Source of the DNA: Maratus speciosus | Taxonomy: Eukaryota > Arthropoda > Arachnida > Araneae > Salticidae | Direction: 5' to 3' | NCBI GenBank assembly: GCA_963932465.1 | Contig: OZ010788.1 | Span: 199,766,559 to 199,830,558, forward strand | Length of the DNA: 64,000 nucleotides | Part shown: one piece after another, positions 24,331 through 34,335 of the stretch | Numbering within the stretch: the first letter of the stretch is position 1 | Layout of the letters: the number at the start of each line of letters is the position of its first letter | Notes under the pieces: generated by a model | The model's database searches: none | Seen by the model: the letters and a program-made list of their open reading frames with translations, nothing else | What the model was told of the DNA's origin: nothing | Position numbers and translations under genes: made by a program

Positions 24331-25416
24331 TTGACACCAGAATTTTGGTTTGAAAATTTTCGTTTTATTAAGTACGTGAAGAAACATTCTGTGGTGAAAT
24401 ATAGAACTATTCATGGGAATGCCAGTATCATAGAGAATGGAACAGAGATTAAGAAAGATAATATTATGATCAACTTAATGACAATGGACTATCCAAATTA
24501 TGGAGATCTCAGCAATATTCATATCACAGATAAGGACGATCGTGAATATCAGGGAATTAACAAGCCATTAATATATACAGATGGGTCAAAGGCCAGTGGA
24601 GTAGGTGCCGCATACACAATTTTTATAAATGGTGAATGTATCTTGGATTATAAGATCTCTTTAAATATTTTAAATAGCATATATCAAGCTGAACTGACTG
24701 CATTAAAGTATGCAGTAGCTTGGGAAATAAACTCGAATTATAACAGTGCTGTCATTTTTACTGACAATAGAGCATCAACTTTGGTTATACAAAGAAACTT
24801 TCCCACAAACGCCATTGTTAAAGAAATCTATGATAATATGAAAAGTCATCCGGAAAAAATGGTCACTATTGGATGGACCAGAGCGCACGTTGGAAACGTG
24901 GGGAATGAAAGAGCAGATCGTTTGGCGAAAGAGGCTACAGATTCATCAATGGCTGACATAACTGCTGATGTATTATTTCCAATTTCGTTAGTTAAGACAA
25001 TATGTAATGAGAATACCAATAGACAATGGCAGGAAGAATGGTCATCAAGTGAAAAGGGTAGAGACACCTATAAGGTTATCAGGAAAGTAAATACAGATGT
25101 GTACGAGTGTGTACGAGTAATGTGTACGAGTCAAGTTACGCAATATTTCATAACAGCACATGGTAGTTTCCCTGAGTTCCGTTTTAAATTTGGAAAGAGA
25201 GGAAATGCACTTTGTGACTGTGGCACAGTGGGTAATATACTGCATTATTTGTATGGACGCTGTCCTTTTGTCCCACATTTCTTTAACTTTGACAACTCGT
25301 TAAGCATCAGGCAAAATCCCAGAAGAGTAATCTTTGACAAAGACAATTATAAGAAACTTTGTAATATATACAATTCTTTAAACGAATTATATTCGTTTAT
25401 TAGGTATAAATTTTGA
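24331..25416 (+). CDS. Non-LTR retrotransposon 3' fragment: RNase H domain, 361 codons
   Basis: The protein holds an RNase H domain as found at the end of the second frame of I/Jockey-type LINEs, where it removes RNA from the RNA-DNA hybrid. The catalytic residues are visible and in order: Asp84 in YTDGSK, Glu121 in QAELTALKYA, Asp145 in IFTDNRAS and Asp196 in NERADRLAKEA, with the HVGNVGNE loop between. A C-terminal Cys/His-rich stretch (HGSFPEFRFKFG, then CDCG...H) is the usual tail. There is no reverse transcriptase or endonuclease upstream, so the copy is 5'-truncated and the ATG at 24,331 is only the first in the open frame. A 9-bp GTGTACGAG motif is repeated three times near 25,099-25,131, a small insertion that keeps the frame. 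The reading frame is otherwise intact, which suggests a fairly recent copy. Confidence 0.85.
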   Translation: MTPEFWFENFRFIKYVKKHSVVKYRTIHGNASIIENGTEIKKDNIMINLMTMDYPNYGDLSNIHITDKDDREYQGINKPLIYTDGSKASGVGAAYTIFINGECILDYKISLNILNSIYQAELTALKYAVAWEINSNYNSAVIFTDNRASTLVIQRNFPTNAIVKEIYDNMKSHPEKMVTIGWTRAHVGNVGNERADRLAKEATDSSMADITADVLFPISLVKTICNENTNRQWQEEWSSSEKGRDTYKVIRKVNTDVYECVRVMCTSQVTQYFITAHGSFPEFRFKFGKRGNALCDCGTVGNILHYLYGRCPFVPHFFNFDNSLSIRQNPRRVIFDKDNYKKLCNIYNSLNELYSFIRYKF

Positions 25417-26217
25417 GGCTGGAATTAGCTAGATTTGCGCTAGAAGTTGAGAACGTTGTCTTTTGATTCAGTGCAGCATGTGAGCACCGTTGAACACTGA
25501 GTTTGATTTTCAAGAACTTTGATATAAATATATATCTTGTCGAGGAACTTTTTGGAAAAGTCAACATGTTTAGTGACTGAGAAGTACCAGCATTTCAAGT
25601 GACTTTAATTTTCATTGTGTCTCTCTCTCTCTGTTCTGTGGTGCTTTGGACATTTCTTATACTTAATCCCGTTGTGATATGGACCTTGAGCATTGATGCT
25701 TGCCTTAATATGTATGTTGTCATTTCAGTGTACTTCTTTGTGTTCTTTTTTAAGAAGTTCTTCATAAGTCGAAGGTTACCTATAAACATTTCAGGCCGTG
25801 TTGGCATTCCTGTTTTAATGTTGTTTAGTTTATATTTTAGTTGGTGAGTTACCTATAAACCATCATTTTTGTTATTTAGTTGCATGGCTACCTTAAACAT
25901 GCGTATTTTGTATTTTTTTGTAACATAGCGAGTTGCTATGTATTAGCATATTTGAATATGCCATTGCTTCACTTTAGTAAGTTCTAATGATGCCGTTGTT
26001 CAGTTCCGTTCGGGCTGTGGCAGAGCTGGATAGTGGTGGGTTCTTTTTTTCCCGCCAGGACATTAGTTCCATTAACCTCGCGGTTGGCGTCCTGGTTGGG
26101 TGTCCCCAAATACGTGAAGAAAAGCTCTTACATATTTTCAAATAAATCCAAGTAAATTCCGGTGTCATTCATTCATTTCAGTATTTTACTAATAGAAGGG
26201 CCTTGCCCCTGAAAGGG
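25417..26217 (+). other. Probable 3' untranslated part of the LINE fragment
   Basis: 801 bases between the RNase H stop codon and the right TTAA end. Moderately T-rich with a CT run near 25,620; no poly-A tail is obvious. A phrase near the end (AAATTCCGGTGTCA, about 26,154) is the inverse of one at the start of the frame (TGACACCAGAATTT, about 24,329), which may be chance or another element's ends. Confidence 0.35.
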
Positions 26218-28194
26218 TTAAATGAAAAAATGGTGATATGCAAGGATAACGGAGGGGACAGGGTAGCTAAGTCCGAATTCTTTGCACGAGTCAACTGCGG
26301 TATTGTTTTAATTAAAAAAAATGGGGAAACAATTCATGTGCCAGATTATGTCAGAGACCTCTGCTGTGTCTGCACTGTACCACTCCTTATTAAGATTCCA
26401 TTCATGAATGCATTTTTCTTTCAATAAATGTTGTCTTGTGTTTTTAATTGAATTGCTGATTTAAAAATTAACAACACGAATAAATACTTCTCTCATAGAT
26501 AAGAATCGGTCATTTTCCGAAGTATTTCAGTTTTGAAGAGTTTCAAATAAACCTCAATTCCTTATATATGCGAAGAGTAGCATTTAGTTGTGCACACGTG
26601 TTGATACCTATCTCATGAATGGCCCACGAGTTACTAATGATCAAAACGTTACCGGTACTGTAATAGATTCTTTACATTTGTAAGGTTATACGGGGAAAAT
26701 GAACGTGACGCAAACATAAAAAGGTTAAATTCGGGCTCTCCCTCCCCTACCTTTAAATAAAGGAACTTTTCCGTTTAGACAGCCGGTTTTGTGGTATAAC
26801 TCTTAACCGAAATGTTATGAGAAGTTTCCTGTATAGTTTTTCTAATACATACCGGATATACATGGTGCAAAATAAAACGCGGGTACGCTATAACTCTTCT
26901 TTTCCATAAATCCTCTGCCACAAATTAGGTTATAAAAATGTGACTGGTATCAATCGATTAATAATAACGTCTACTAATTAATGTTAAACGTCTACTAATT
27001 AATGTTATACTTGTTATTACTCAGGGGGTCGTCCACATATAGAAATTTGAACAAACTTTAAAAATTTCGATACTAACACCTAATTTTGACAACATATTTG
27101 GATTTGTCGGTAAATTTTGACATAGGATAGAAAACTAAGAGTTATTCAGTCAATATATGGACGATTCTCCAGTAATTGGATAATTTCGCTCTGTGATGTA
27201 GTGAAAGTAAAAGTAATATATATATATATATATATATATATTAAGAAATAGATAAGATATAAGGTAGTGAGTAATATACAAAATTCTGGCATAAACTTTA
27301 AACAGTATTTTTCTTTACTTATCTACCTCTAATCGACCCGTTTTTGTAATTTATTACATTCGATTCAAACCAGAAACTTTTCCATAAAGTTATTTAAATA
27401 AAAGCCACATACAACTAAGTTCAATAAATATGTTGAATCGCTGTATTCTAAAAAAAAAAGTAACTACCGCTGTCACCGCTGATTTGAGTTTTTTGTGACC
27501 GGAGGTCTTTCTCCGTTAATATTAAGGAAAATATTTCATACAAACATATGAAAATCGACGATATTATAGAGAAATGTTTGATAAACACGCTGATGCGGAC
27601 AGTTTTCAAATCGAAGAATTATTTTAAGAGATATTTAGTGCTAAATTTGGACAAAATCGTTCCATTAAAAAAGTTTTATAGGGGCAAAAATTATACATCG
27701 GAATTTAATCATTTTTAGATCATTTTATACGTTATAATTTCCCGGTGTGCAGATTGCATTTAGTTTTTAAATTTGACTCATTTTTTTCTATTTTATTTGA
27801 CTTTTATTTCTATTTTAAATTAAAATTTTCGGCATTTCGAGAGATATTTTTTACTTATTTTAGAAAATTGTACTAATTTGACCTGTTGCCAACTTTATAA
27901 ATAGCGCAAACAATAATGTTTGCTTCAAATTAAAAATTTATTTACACGTGACTATTATAAACAGAAAAAAAACTTTCAAATTAGAATTAAATAATTACGT
28001 ATAAAAAGCAGGAACTTATTGAAAATTACTTCATCTATAATTACACGTGAATTTTAACAGAGAAAGGATATTGTAAAATAATAAATTCATTAACATGCGT
28101 TAGAAGTCTTAAATAGGAGAAATTACATCACATTTACATCACATTCCACTTATTACGTAAAATGAACAAAAAATAATATTGCAAAACAGTTTAA
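26218..28194. other. No gene seen
   Basis: AT-rich. A 74-codon open frame at 26,203-26,427 has no known motif. A 20-bp duplication (ACGTCTACTAATTAATGTTA) lies at about 26,968-27,009 and a (TA)n microsatellite at about 27,217-27,240. Confidence 0.5.
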
Positions 28195-28930
28195 GAGGTC
28201 TTGTACCTTTTAAACGCGTCGAAAATTAACGAAAAACTTCAAAGTTTGAATTAGTCTATCTTCAAAACCTTTTTATGTATAACATGAAATTTTGGATATC
28301 AATTAAATAGATTATGCTTTGTAATATACTGCCAAAAGAAATTTATTAACCCTTTGCAGAATTTGTGTATTATTGAAATCAAAATAGCTCTTTTTTTTAC
28401 CCCATAAGTCATTGCGCGCATGATATCTTGAGAAAGTATGTATGGATTGTCATGAAATTATATAAATATACTAAACAAATATGTGTGTTTAAAATCATCT
28501 ACTTTTAAATATTTATAATGGTAATATTTTTAGTTATGACTCTTTTTATTCATTAAAAATACAAAATTTTTATTTATTTTTTTCGAAAATAATTTTTTAT
28601 ATAGTTAATGAAATAATTTTAGCCTAAGAGTAGATCATTTTAAACACACATATATGTTTTGTATCTTTACCAAATTTTATGCCAATTCATGCATACTTTC
28701 TCAAGATATCAATGACTTATGGGGTAAAAAAAGGAGCTATTTTGATTTCAACAATACACAAATTCTGTAAAGGGTTAATAAATTTCTAATGGCAGCATAT
28801 TACAAAGCATAATCTATTTAATCAATAAACAAAATTTCATGTTTATAAATAAGAAGGCTTTGAAGATAGACTAATTCAAACTTTGAAGTTTTTCGTTAAT
28901 TTTCGACGCGTTTAAAAGGTACAAGACCCC
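28195..28930. mobile_element. Foldback element, 736 bp, TTAA-flanked
   Basis: The left arm starts GAGGTCTTGTACCTTTTAAA and the right arm, read inward, GGGGTCTTGTACCTTTTAAA. Pairing continues almost to the middle (about 28,195-28,540 with 28,600-28,930), leaving a short AT-rich loop near 28,570. TTAA stands at 28,191-28,194 and 28,931-28,934. TTAA sites with ends starting GGGG suit Kolobok-like elements better than piggyBac (CCC), but this is inference. A transcript through it would form a hairpin of roughly 330 bp. Confidence 0.85.
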
Positions 28931-29941
28931 TTAAATGTAAATACTGCGCAAGACATTTATTTGATATTTCGAGATGATCTTTTCAACTATTGTTGTTGGG
29001 ACAGCGCAAATAATATTTCATTTCTAACAAAAGTATTTTCACGTGAATATTAAAAAGAGAAAGAAAAGTTTGGTGAAAATTACGTGAGATTAAAAACGAT
29101 ACATTTAAAATGTCTTTTATTTATTTATTTATTTATTGACCAACATACATATGACTTGTGTGCTTGACATGAGAGCCCGCTTAAAATGTCTTATTTAAAA
29201 GAACTTTCTTTTCGCTTTATTAAAAAATACCGGGAAACAAAGACTCTTGTTTATTTAATTCATTTTATATGAGCTTATTTTGAAACGTTTATCTGATTTA
29301 ATGTAATCAAAGAGGAAAATAGCCATTGTATCTTTTAACAGCAGCTGATTTTTCCTTAAAATTCCCCAATCAAAGAGAAATGAATATAAACCCGTTTATA
29401 GAGAGATCGCCACTGTTTTTTAAATTATAATTCAATTCTTTCAAAATCTTTTTAAAGCCGGTCAAATTAGCGTGCTTTTAGAAACTGCGGTGTCTGAACG
29501 GGGGTTAGCGAGCGTAGCTCGTTAGGGGCCGAGCCCCCTAGTAGTTTAAAATAAAAATTCTGGTGTTTATGTTTTTAATGAATGGTTGAGTAAAATTTTG
29601 ACAGGGTGGTGTGCTGATGTAATTTCATCAAAAGGTAACTGAAGTGACACGGAAAGAACTGACAAAATTAAGAAAATTGTTTCTCTGCTCATAGTAAGTT
29701 AATCTTAATAAGACTGCAATATAATATTTTGAACTACGCAAAAGTATGTTACATCATGACAAAATCATACATAAATAAAAATAATAATAAGGAAAATTTA
29801 AGTAGGGGACAGTAATGGCAGGGTAATAAACATATTCTTATCTTTCTATTTTGCAGCTTGTAACTAACTGATTTTGTAGCCCAGATAATTAAACTACGTG
29901 ACATTCTTAGCAATCACGGTAGCTGTTTCTACTAAATGTAA
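28931..29941. other. No gene seen; possible Helitron end
   Basis: AT-rich apart from the GC-rich patch at 29,480-29,541, listed separately. Includes a short (TTTA)n stretch near 29,114-29,136. Confidence 0.45.
29480..29541 (+). mobile_element. Possible Helitron 3' terminus
   Basis: A GC-rich patch reads GGGGGTTAGCGAGCGTAGCT, then CGTTAGGGGCCGAGCCCCCT, AG and a T. Two small hairpins followed by CTAG before T are what canonical Helitron 3' ends look like. No Rep/helicase gene and no matching 5' TC end were found, so only the terminus is suggested. Confidence 0.38.
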
Positions 29942-30664
29942 CCCATATAGCATGAACATTGCAGCAAGTTTGATTTTTCTGACATTATCTTACCTTGACA
30001 AATTTGAATTGAGAAATTCGCACCAAATTTCCCGCAAAGTATACCATCACCCATTTGCATGAATAGCTTGTTCTGAAACTGATGGCAAGACTGTCTTTAA
30101 TTCACGAAAGTGACGACAGCAAAAAATCCCTCTGTTGAGAGAATAGACAATCAGCACATACGCAGAAATTGCAGAAATTTTATTCGGTAAGCACCGCTTT
30201 TTCTAAACGCTATACTTAACAAATACCAAAAAAGGCTCGTATTGAAAAGTACAAATATTACCTTAACTTGTTTATGGTGATGAAAACTATGCATTCATCT
30301 TCTGATGGTATGTTCGCATAAACAGACCTTTTTAGGTCTATGGACCCCTTCAAAGGGGTTAAACTTATAGTGTAACAGTTTTAAACAGATAGTGGGGCAT
30401 GGAAAGATTACTACTTTTTAGTAAGTTTGCAGCATTTTTGATTACTTATTTGCCGTTAATATGCAATAAATTTGTTACAGCATGAATTTAACTTGCACGA
30501 CAAGTTAGCTGCAAGTTCAAAGTGTGGTGACTTCGGCGTTTGCGTTTTCTTGCTGCAGTCTTGTTATGAACCTTCAGTCTTGTCATGCTCAGCTTGCTGC
30601 AACTTTGCAGGTTTTCAAAGCAAGACTGCGGAAAATTTTCTGCAAATTAAAAATGTTGTCTAGG
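29942..30664 (-). mobile_element. MITE, CCCAGATAGC family, copy 1
   Basis: An inverted copy of the element at 31,504-32,209, recognisable over its whole length. Its ends are CCCATATAGCATGAAC and (read inward) CCTAGACAACATTTTT, both diverged from CCCAGATAGCAT. It contains a GGACCCCTTCAAAGGGGTTA block. No coding capacity and no clear target duplication. Confidence 0.75.
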
Positions 30665-31185
30665 AACTGTCCTCCAAATTTTATCTGACCTGATGGTCAC
30701 ATGAGCGAGGAGAAAGTAATGACATAAAAATTATGGGACAACATTTCTCCGGACAGAATAAATAAAAAAATATTTCTAATTTATAATAAAAATTTTTTAC
30801 TTTATACTTCAGAATGTACATTTTCATTTTGCATTGTGAAATTTCTAAAAATAGTTTGTCATTACAGTGAAATTTGCTCGAGAAGATCAGTGCATGTAGC
30901 GGGGGATAAGGGACAGAAGTGACAATTTGAATATTTAAAATATTATTGGAGTAAAATTAAGAGTTATTTTCTTGAAAATTCTATTCGAAATTATAGAAAG
31001 CCAAAATTATATAAATGATAAAATGTAGCATATATCGCAAAGGAATATAAATTACCTTCATATGGGAGAATTGCCTATATATGTATTTTGAAATTAATAT
31101 TCAAATGACATATGAATTATAACCAATAATTTTTTTTTTAACTGAATCAATTTCTTGAAGTTTCACACATATGAATTTAGTATTA
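30665..31185. other. No gene seen
   Basis: AT-rich spacer between MITE copy 1 and the Tigger-like element. No repeat or coding signal recognised. Confidence 0.5.
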
Positions 31186-31503
31186 AAGTAAATTTCCGCT
31201 TATCCGTCGCTCCTCACGTGACCGACGGTGTGGCGAATAATCGAAAGACAGTACAAGGACGTTAATAAAATTACATTTCTATATAAATAAGAATAATTAA
31301 AAGATTTTTTATTTATTGTATACTTTTGTTTATAAAAACATAACTAATAATAATAAATAAGACAAATTTAGAATTTTACTGAATAAATATGTAGTATCTG
31401 TTTTCATGCAAAGTAATTCATTGTACTTTTATGTTTGCGTTTAGCTTGTGCTTTTACTATAGCAAGATTACGAATTCTATGCAATAAAAGTACTTGAGCT
31501 GTA

Positions 31504-32209
31504 CCCAGATAGCATTTTTAATTTTCAGAAAATTTTCAGCAGTCTTGCTTTGAAAACCTCCAAAGTTGCAGCAAGCTCATCATGACAAGACTGAAAGTTC
31601 ATAACAAGACTGCAGCAAGATAACGCAAACGCCGAAGTCACCACACTTTGAACTTGCAGCGAACTTGTCGTTCAAGTTAAATTCATGCTGTATTAAATTT
31701 AGTGCAAATTAACGGCAAACAAGTAATCAAAAATACTACAAAGTACCAACCTTTCCATGCCCTACTATCTGTTTACAACTGTTACACTATAAGTTTAACC
31801 CTTTCGGAGGGGTCCATAGACCTGATCAGGTCTATTGATGCGAACACACCGTCAGAAGGTGCATGCATCGTTTTCATCACCATAAACAAGTTAAGGTAAT
31901 ATTTGTAATTTTCAATACGAACCTTCTTTGGTATTTGATAAGTATAGCGTTTAGAAAAAGCGGCGCCAACCGAATAAAAGTTCTGCAATTTCTGCGTATG
32001 TGCTGATTGTCTATTCTCTCAACTGAGGGATTTGTCACTTTCGTGAATTAAGGACAGTCTTGTCATCAGTTTCACAACAAACTCTTCATGCAAGTAGCGG
32101 ATGGTATACTTTGCGGGAAATTTGGTGCGAATTTCTCAATTCAAATTTGTCACGGCAAGGTAATGTCAGAAAAAAATCAAACTTGCTGCTAATGTTCATG
32201 CTATCTGGG
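31504..32209 (+). mobile_element. MITE, CCCAGATAGC family, copy 2
   Basis: 706 bp with terminal inverted repeats CCCAGATAGCAT at 31,504 and ATGCTATCTGGG at the right end, the reference for this small family. It contains a TTAACCCTTTCGGAGGGG block at 31,796. No target duplication could be assigned. It lies about 840 bp from copy 1 in opposite orientation, so the two can pair over about 700 bp. Confidence 0.8.
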
Positions 32210-32256
32210 ATGTGCTTCCTGTTTCATGTCAAACTAATAAATGCATTTAGAGAGTA

Positions 32257-32430
32257 TGACTGACTCCGGCGTAATCATTCCCAGATTCATCACATTCATC
32301 AGCTTCAGGTTTTTCTGATTTCAAAACGTTTTTAATAATTTCGTTATCCATTTATTCTTCATAACCACTATCGTTCTTGTCCCATTTAAGACAGTCTGTG
32401 ATTTCATCCGCAGAAATAGTTTCTAGCTGC
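32257..32430 (-). pseudogene. Tigger-type transposase, acidic C-terminal remnant
   Basis: The minus strand reads ETISADEITDCLKWDKNDSG, a stop, then MDNEIIKNVLKSEKPEADEC. Pogo/Tigger transposases end in an acidic region with a D-E-E-I-V-x-x-V type motif, and this looks like a decayed version of it. The catalytic core is absent, either deleted or displaced by the MITE. The call leans on the Tigger-type ends of the surrounding element. Confidence 0.5.
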
Positions 32431-32583
32431 TGTTTCTCATTTCAGATAAGCCTTTTACTGAAAATAGCGCCGTGTCAGTCGGCTTTAAGTGCATTTGAAT
32501 TTTTATTGTTCGTTTCTGATTTTTAAAAAATGAGGTAAGGGTGGTGGCGGTTGATCGAGTGGCGGTTAATCGGAAGTTTACTG

Positions 32584-33224
32584 TACAGCCCATTCTGTCA
32601 AGTAGTGCTTGAGTTACGCTTAAAAAACTACCGCATTGCAATCTGTTTTGAAACGATTAAAATCAGTTTAACACGAGAAGTTTCAAACTTTACACCTGAA
32701 TAATTCCTAAGCTATTTGAGGAAATAGCTTTTCGTTTAATATTCGAAAATAAAACTGGCCGAAGAGTCCAAATACGCTATTAGTATTGAAAAGTTAATTT
32801 TTTTTTAAAATAATCTTGATATGTAGATGAACCCTAAACAAATTTATGTATAGCATTACTTAATAGACGTTACTACTAATCCATTGGTGCCAGCCATGTT
32901 TTTATACGATTATTTGCGCCAGAATTAGTAGGAAGGGTTATATATTTTTTTCCCTCACGACTGCAGGTATAATTTAATTTAATAAGAAAATCAAGCTTGG
33001 TACCTATTCTTAATTTTATTCCGCCCTCTACAACGATGTATGTGTATGCCTGCGAGCGCATGTGTGTTGCTGAGCCTACACGAGTTACGCGGAAAAACTC
33101 AAACGCTAACGTTAATCCTATGGGAGGATTGTTTAACAGATTTCCCGCTCGTATTTTAATATTTTTAAATGATTTTTTTTTTGCACAGGGTACCTGAGGT
33201 CGATGTTTTTTATTGTGAATTTGT

Positions 33225-33228
<4 letters not shown>
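32584..33228. other. No gene seen; partial foldback arm
   Basis: The stretch from about 33,100 to 33,190 (GTTAATCCTATGGGAGGATT, then a T run, then GGGTACCTGAGG) resembles one arm of the foldback at 37,401-37,837. It is probably a fragment of that family. Confidence 0.4.
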
Positions 33229-33278
<50 letters not shown>

Positions 33279-33289
33279 ATATATATATA
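33229..33289. repeat. (TA)n microsatellite
   Basis: About 60 bp of TA dinucleotides with one TTTT interruption. The mariner that follows inserted at its right edge, using a TA. Confidence 0.95.
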
Positions 33290-34112
33290 CAGGGTGATTC
33301 ATAAAAGATGGGCAGAACTTTAAGGGGTTATAGTACACTTAAAGACAAATAATATTAAATAGGAGACTAAGGGTCCCAGACGTATTCCCAAGGAGATAGG
33401 GGGCATTAAAGTTTAGGGTCCGAAATTTCAAATGATTATAAAACATGGAAAAATTGGTCGATTCGTTTGCGGTTTTTGCAAAAAATTTTCTTTATGCCAG
33501 TATTTTCTTGAAATAAAATTTTAAAGTTCAATTTCAAAAAATGCCGATAGGGGGCGCTTTAGACTTTGGAGTAACAAACAACTATTTTTTAACGTTATTT
33601 TTTGTATTTCTTTAAATGATTTCGAAAGCTTAGACTTAAACTTAAATTTTGATCTAAAAATCTGAGTCCTAACGAGTAGTTAAGTAGCATAAACTGAAAT
33701 TTGAAATTTGAAACCCTTCTCCCCCCAGAACAAAAATCAGTTATTCCCGATCTTTGTGTCGTAGATTAGGCTCTAACTACTGCCGCGTTTTGCTAAAATT
33801 ATTCTTTATGTCAGTATTTTCTTGAAAATAAATTTTAAAGAAAATTTTCAAAAAATTCCGATAGAGGGCGCTTTAGACTTTGGAGTAACGAACAACTATT
33901 TTATACCGTTATTTTTTGTGTCTCATTAAATGCTTTCTAAAGCTTAGACTTAAACTTAAATTTTCAGCTCAAAATCTGAATCGCTGAGCGTGGTTCAGTA
34001 GCGAGGGGAGGGGGTTCAAATTTCAACTTCTGAACATAGTTCAGTTTGCACTACTTAACCATGCCCAACGATTCTGTGCTGTGATACGAGGCAAAAATAC
34101 AACTTTCGTCAA
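33290..34112 (+). repeat. Left long TIR of the mariner
   Basis: Contains two direct subunits, about 33,478-33,740 and 33,795-34,030. Each has the phrase CCGATAGGGGGCGCTTTAGA or a close variant. It is the inverse of 35,475-36,264. Confidence 0.85.
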
Positions 34113-34335
34113 GGACTGCATAGTCGGAATTCACTCATAAAGGCACTGGCACAGTTGGAAACGTCGCTCATGCAAACGTTAAAGCTCCATTCCTGACGCT
34201 AGTCACCGGGTGAAGAAGGAAACAGAAAGTATGCAAATGTCAAATGGGGAAGAAGAAGAACACGTATGCAAAATTTCGACACGATTCAGGCATAAAAACC
34301 ACTGAACGGTGAGTCAAGTGTAAGTCGCTGTAGTA

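Larger units (their letters stand above)
24272..26217. mobile_element. Probable piggyBac-like TTAA-flanked element holding a LINE fragment
   Basis: TTAA at 24,268-24,271 is followed by CCCCTTCAAGGG. At the other end, CCCCTGAAAGGG precedes TTAA at 26,218-26,221. Read inward the ends match at 10 of 12 positions. TTAA target sites with CCC-starting ends are the piggyBac pattern. No piggyBac transposase is seen; most of the interior is a LINE 3' part with an RNase H frame. The ends are short and partly self-complementary, so the boundary call is tentative. Confidence 0.42.
31186..32583 (-). mobile_element. Tigger/pogo-like element, decayed, split by a MITE
   Basis: The right end, read inward, starts CAGTAAACTTCCGATTAACC then GCC. 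The left end is a diverged match (AAGTAAATTTCCGCTTATCC then GTC). TA flanks both, at 31,184-31,185 and 32,584-32,585. A remnant of a Tigger-type C-terminal coding region is on the minus strand. The CCCAGATAGC MITE (31,504-32,209) interrupts it. Confidence 0.65.

Noticed and set aside
24846..25278. Minus-strand open frames opposite the LINE RNase H gene
   Set aside because: Shadows of the real frame.
26203..26427. 74-codon open frame
   Set aside because: No recognisable motif; it starts inside the end of a probable transposable element and has no sign of a promoter or homolog.
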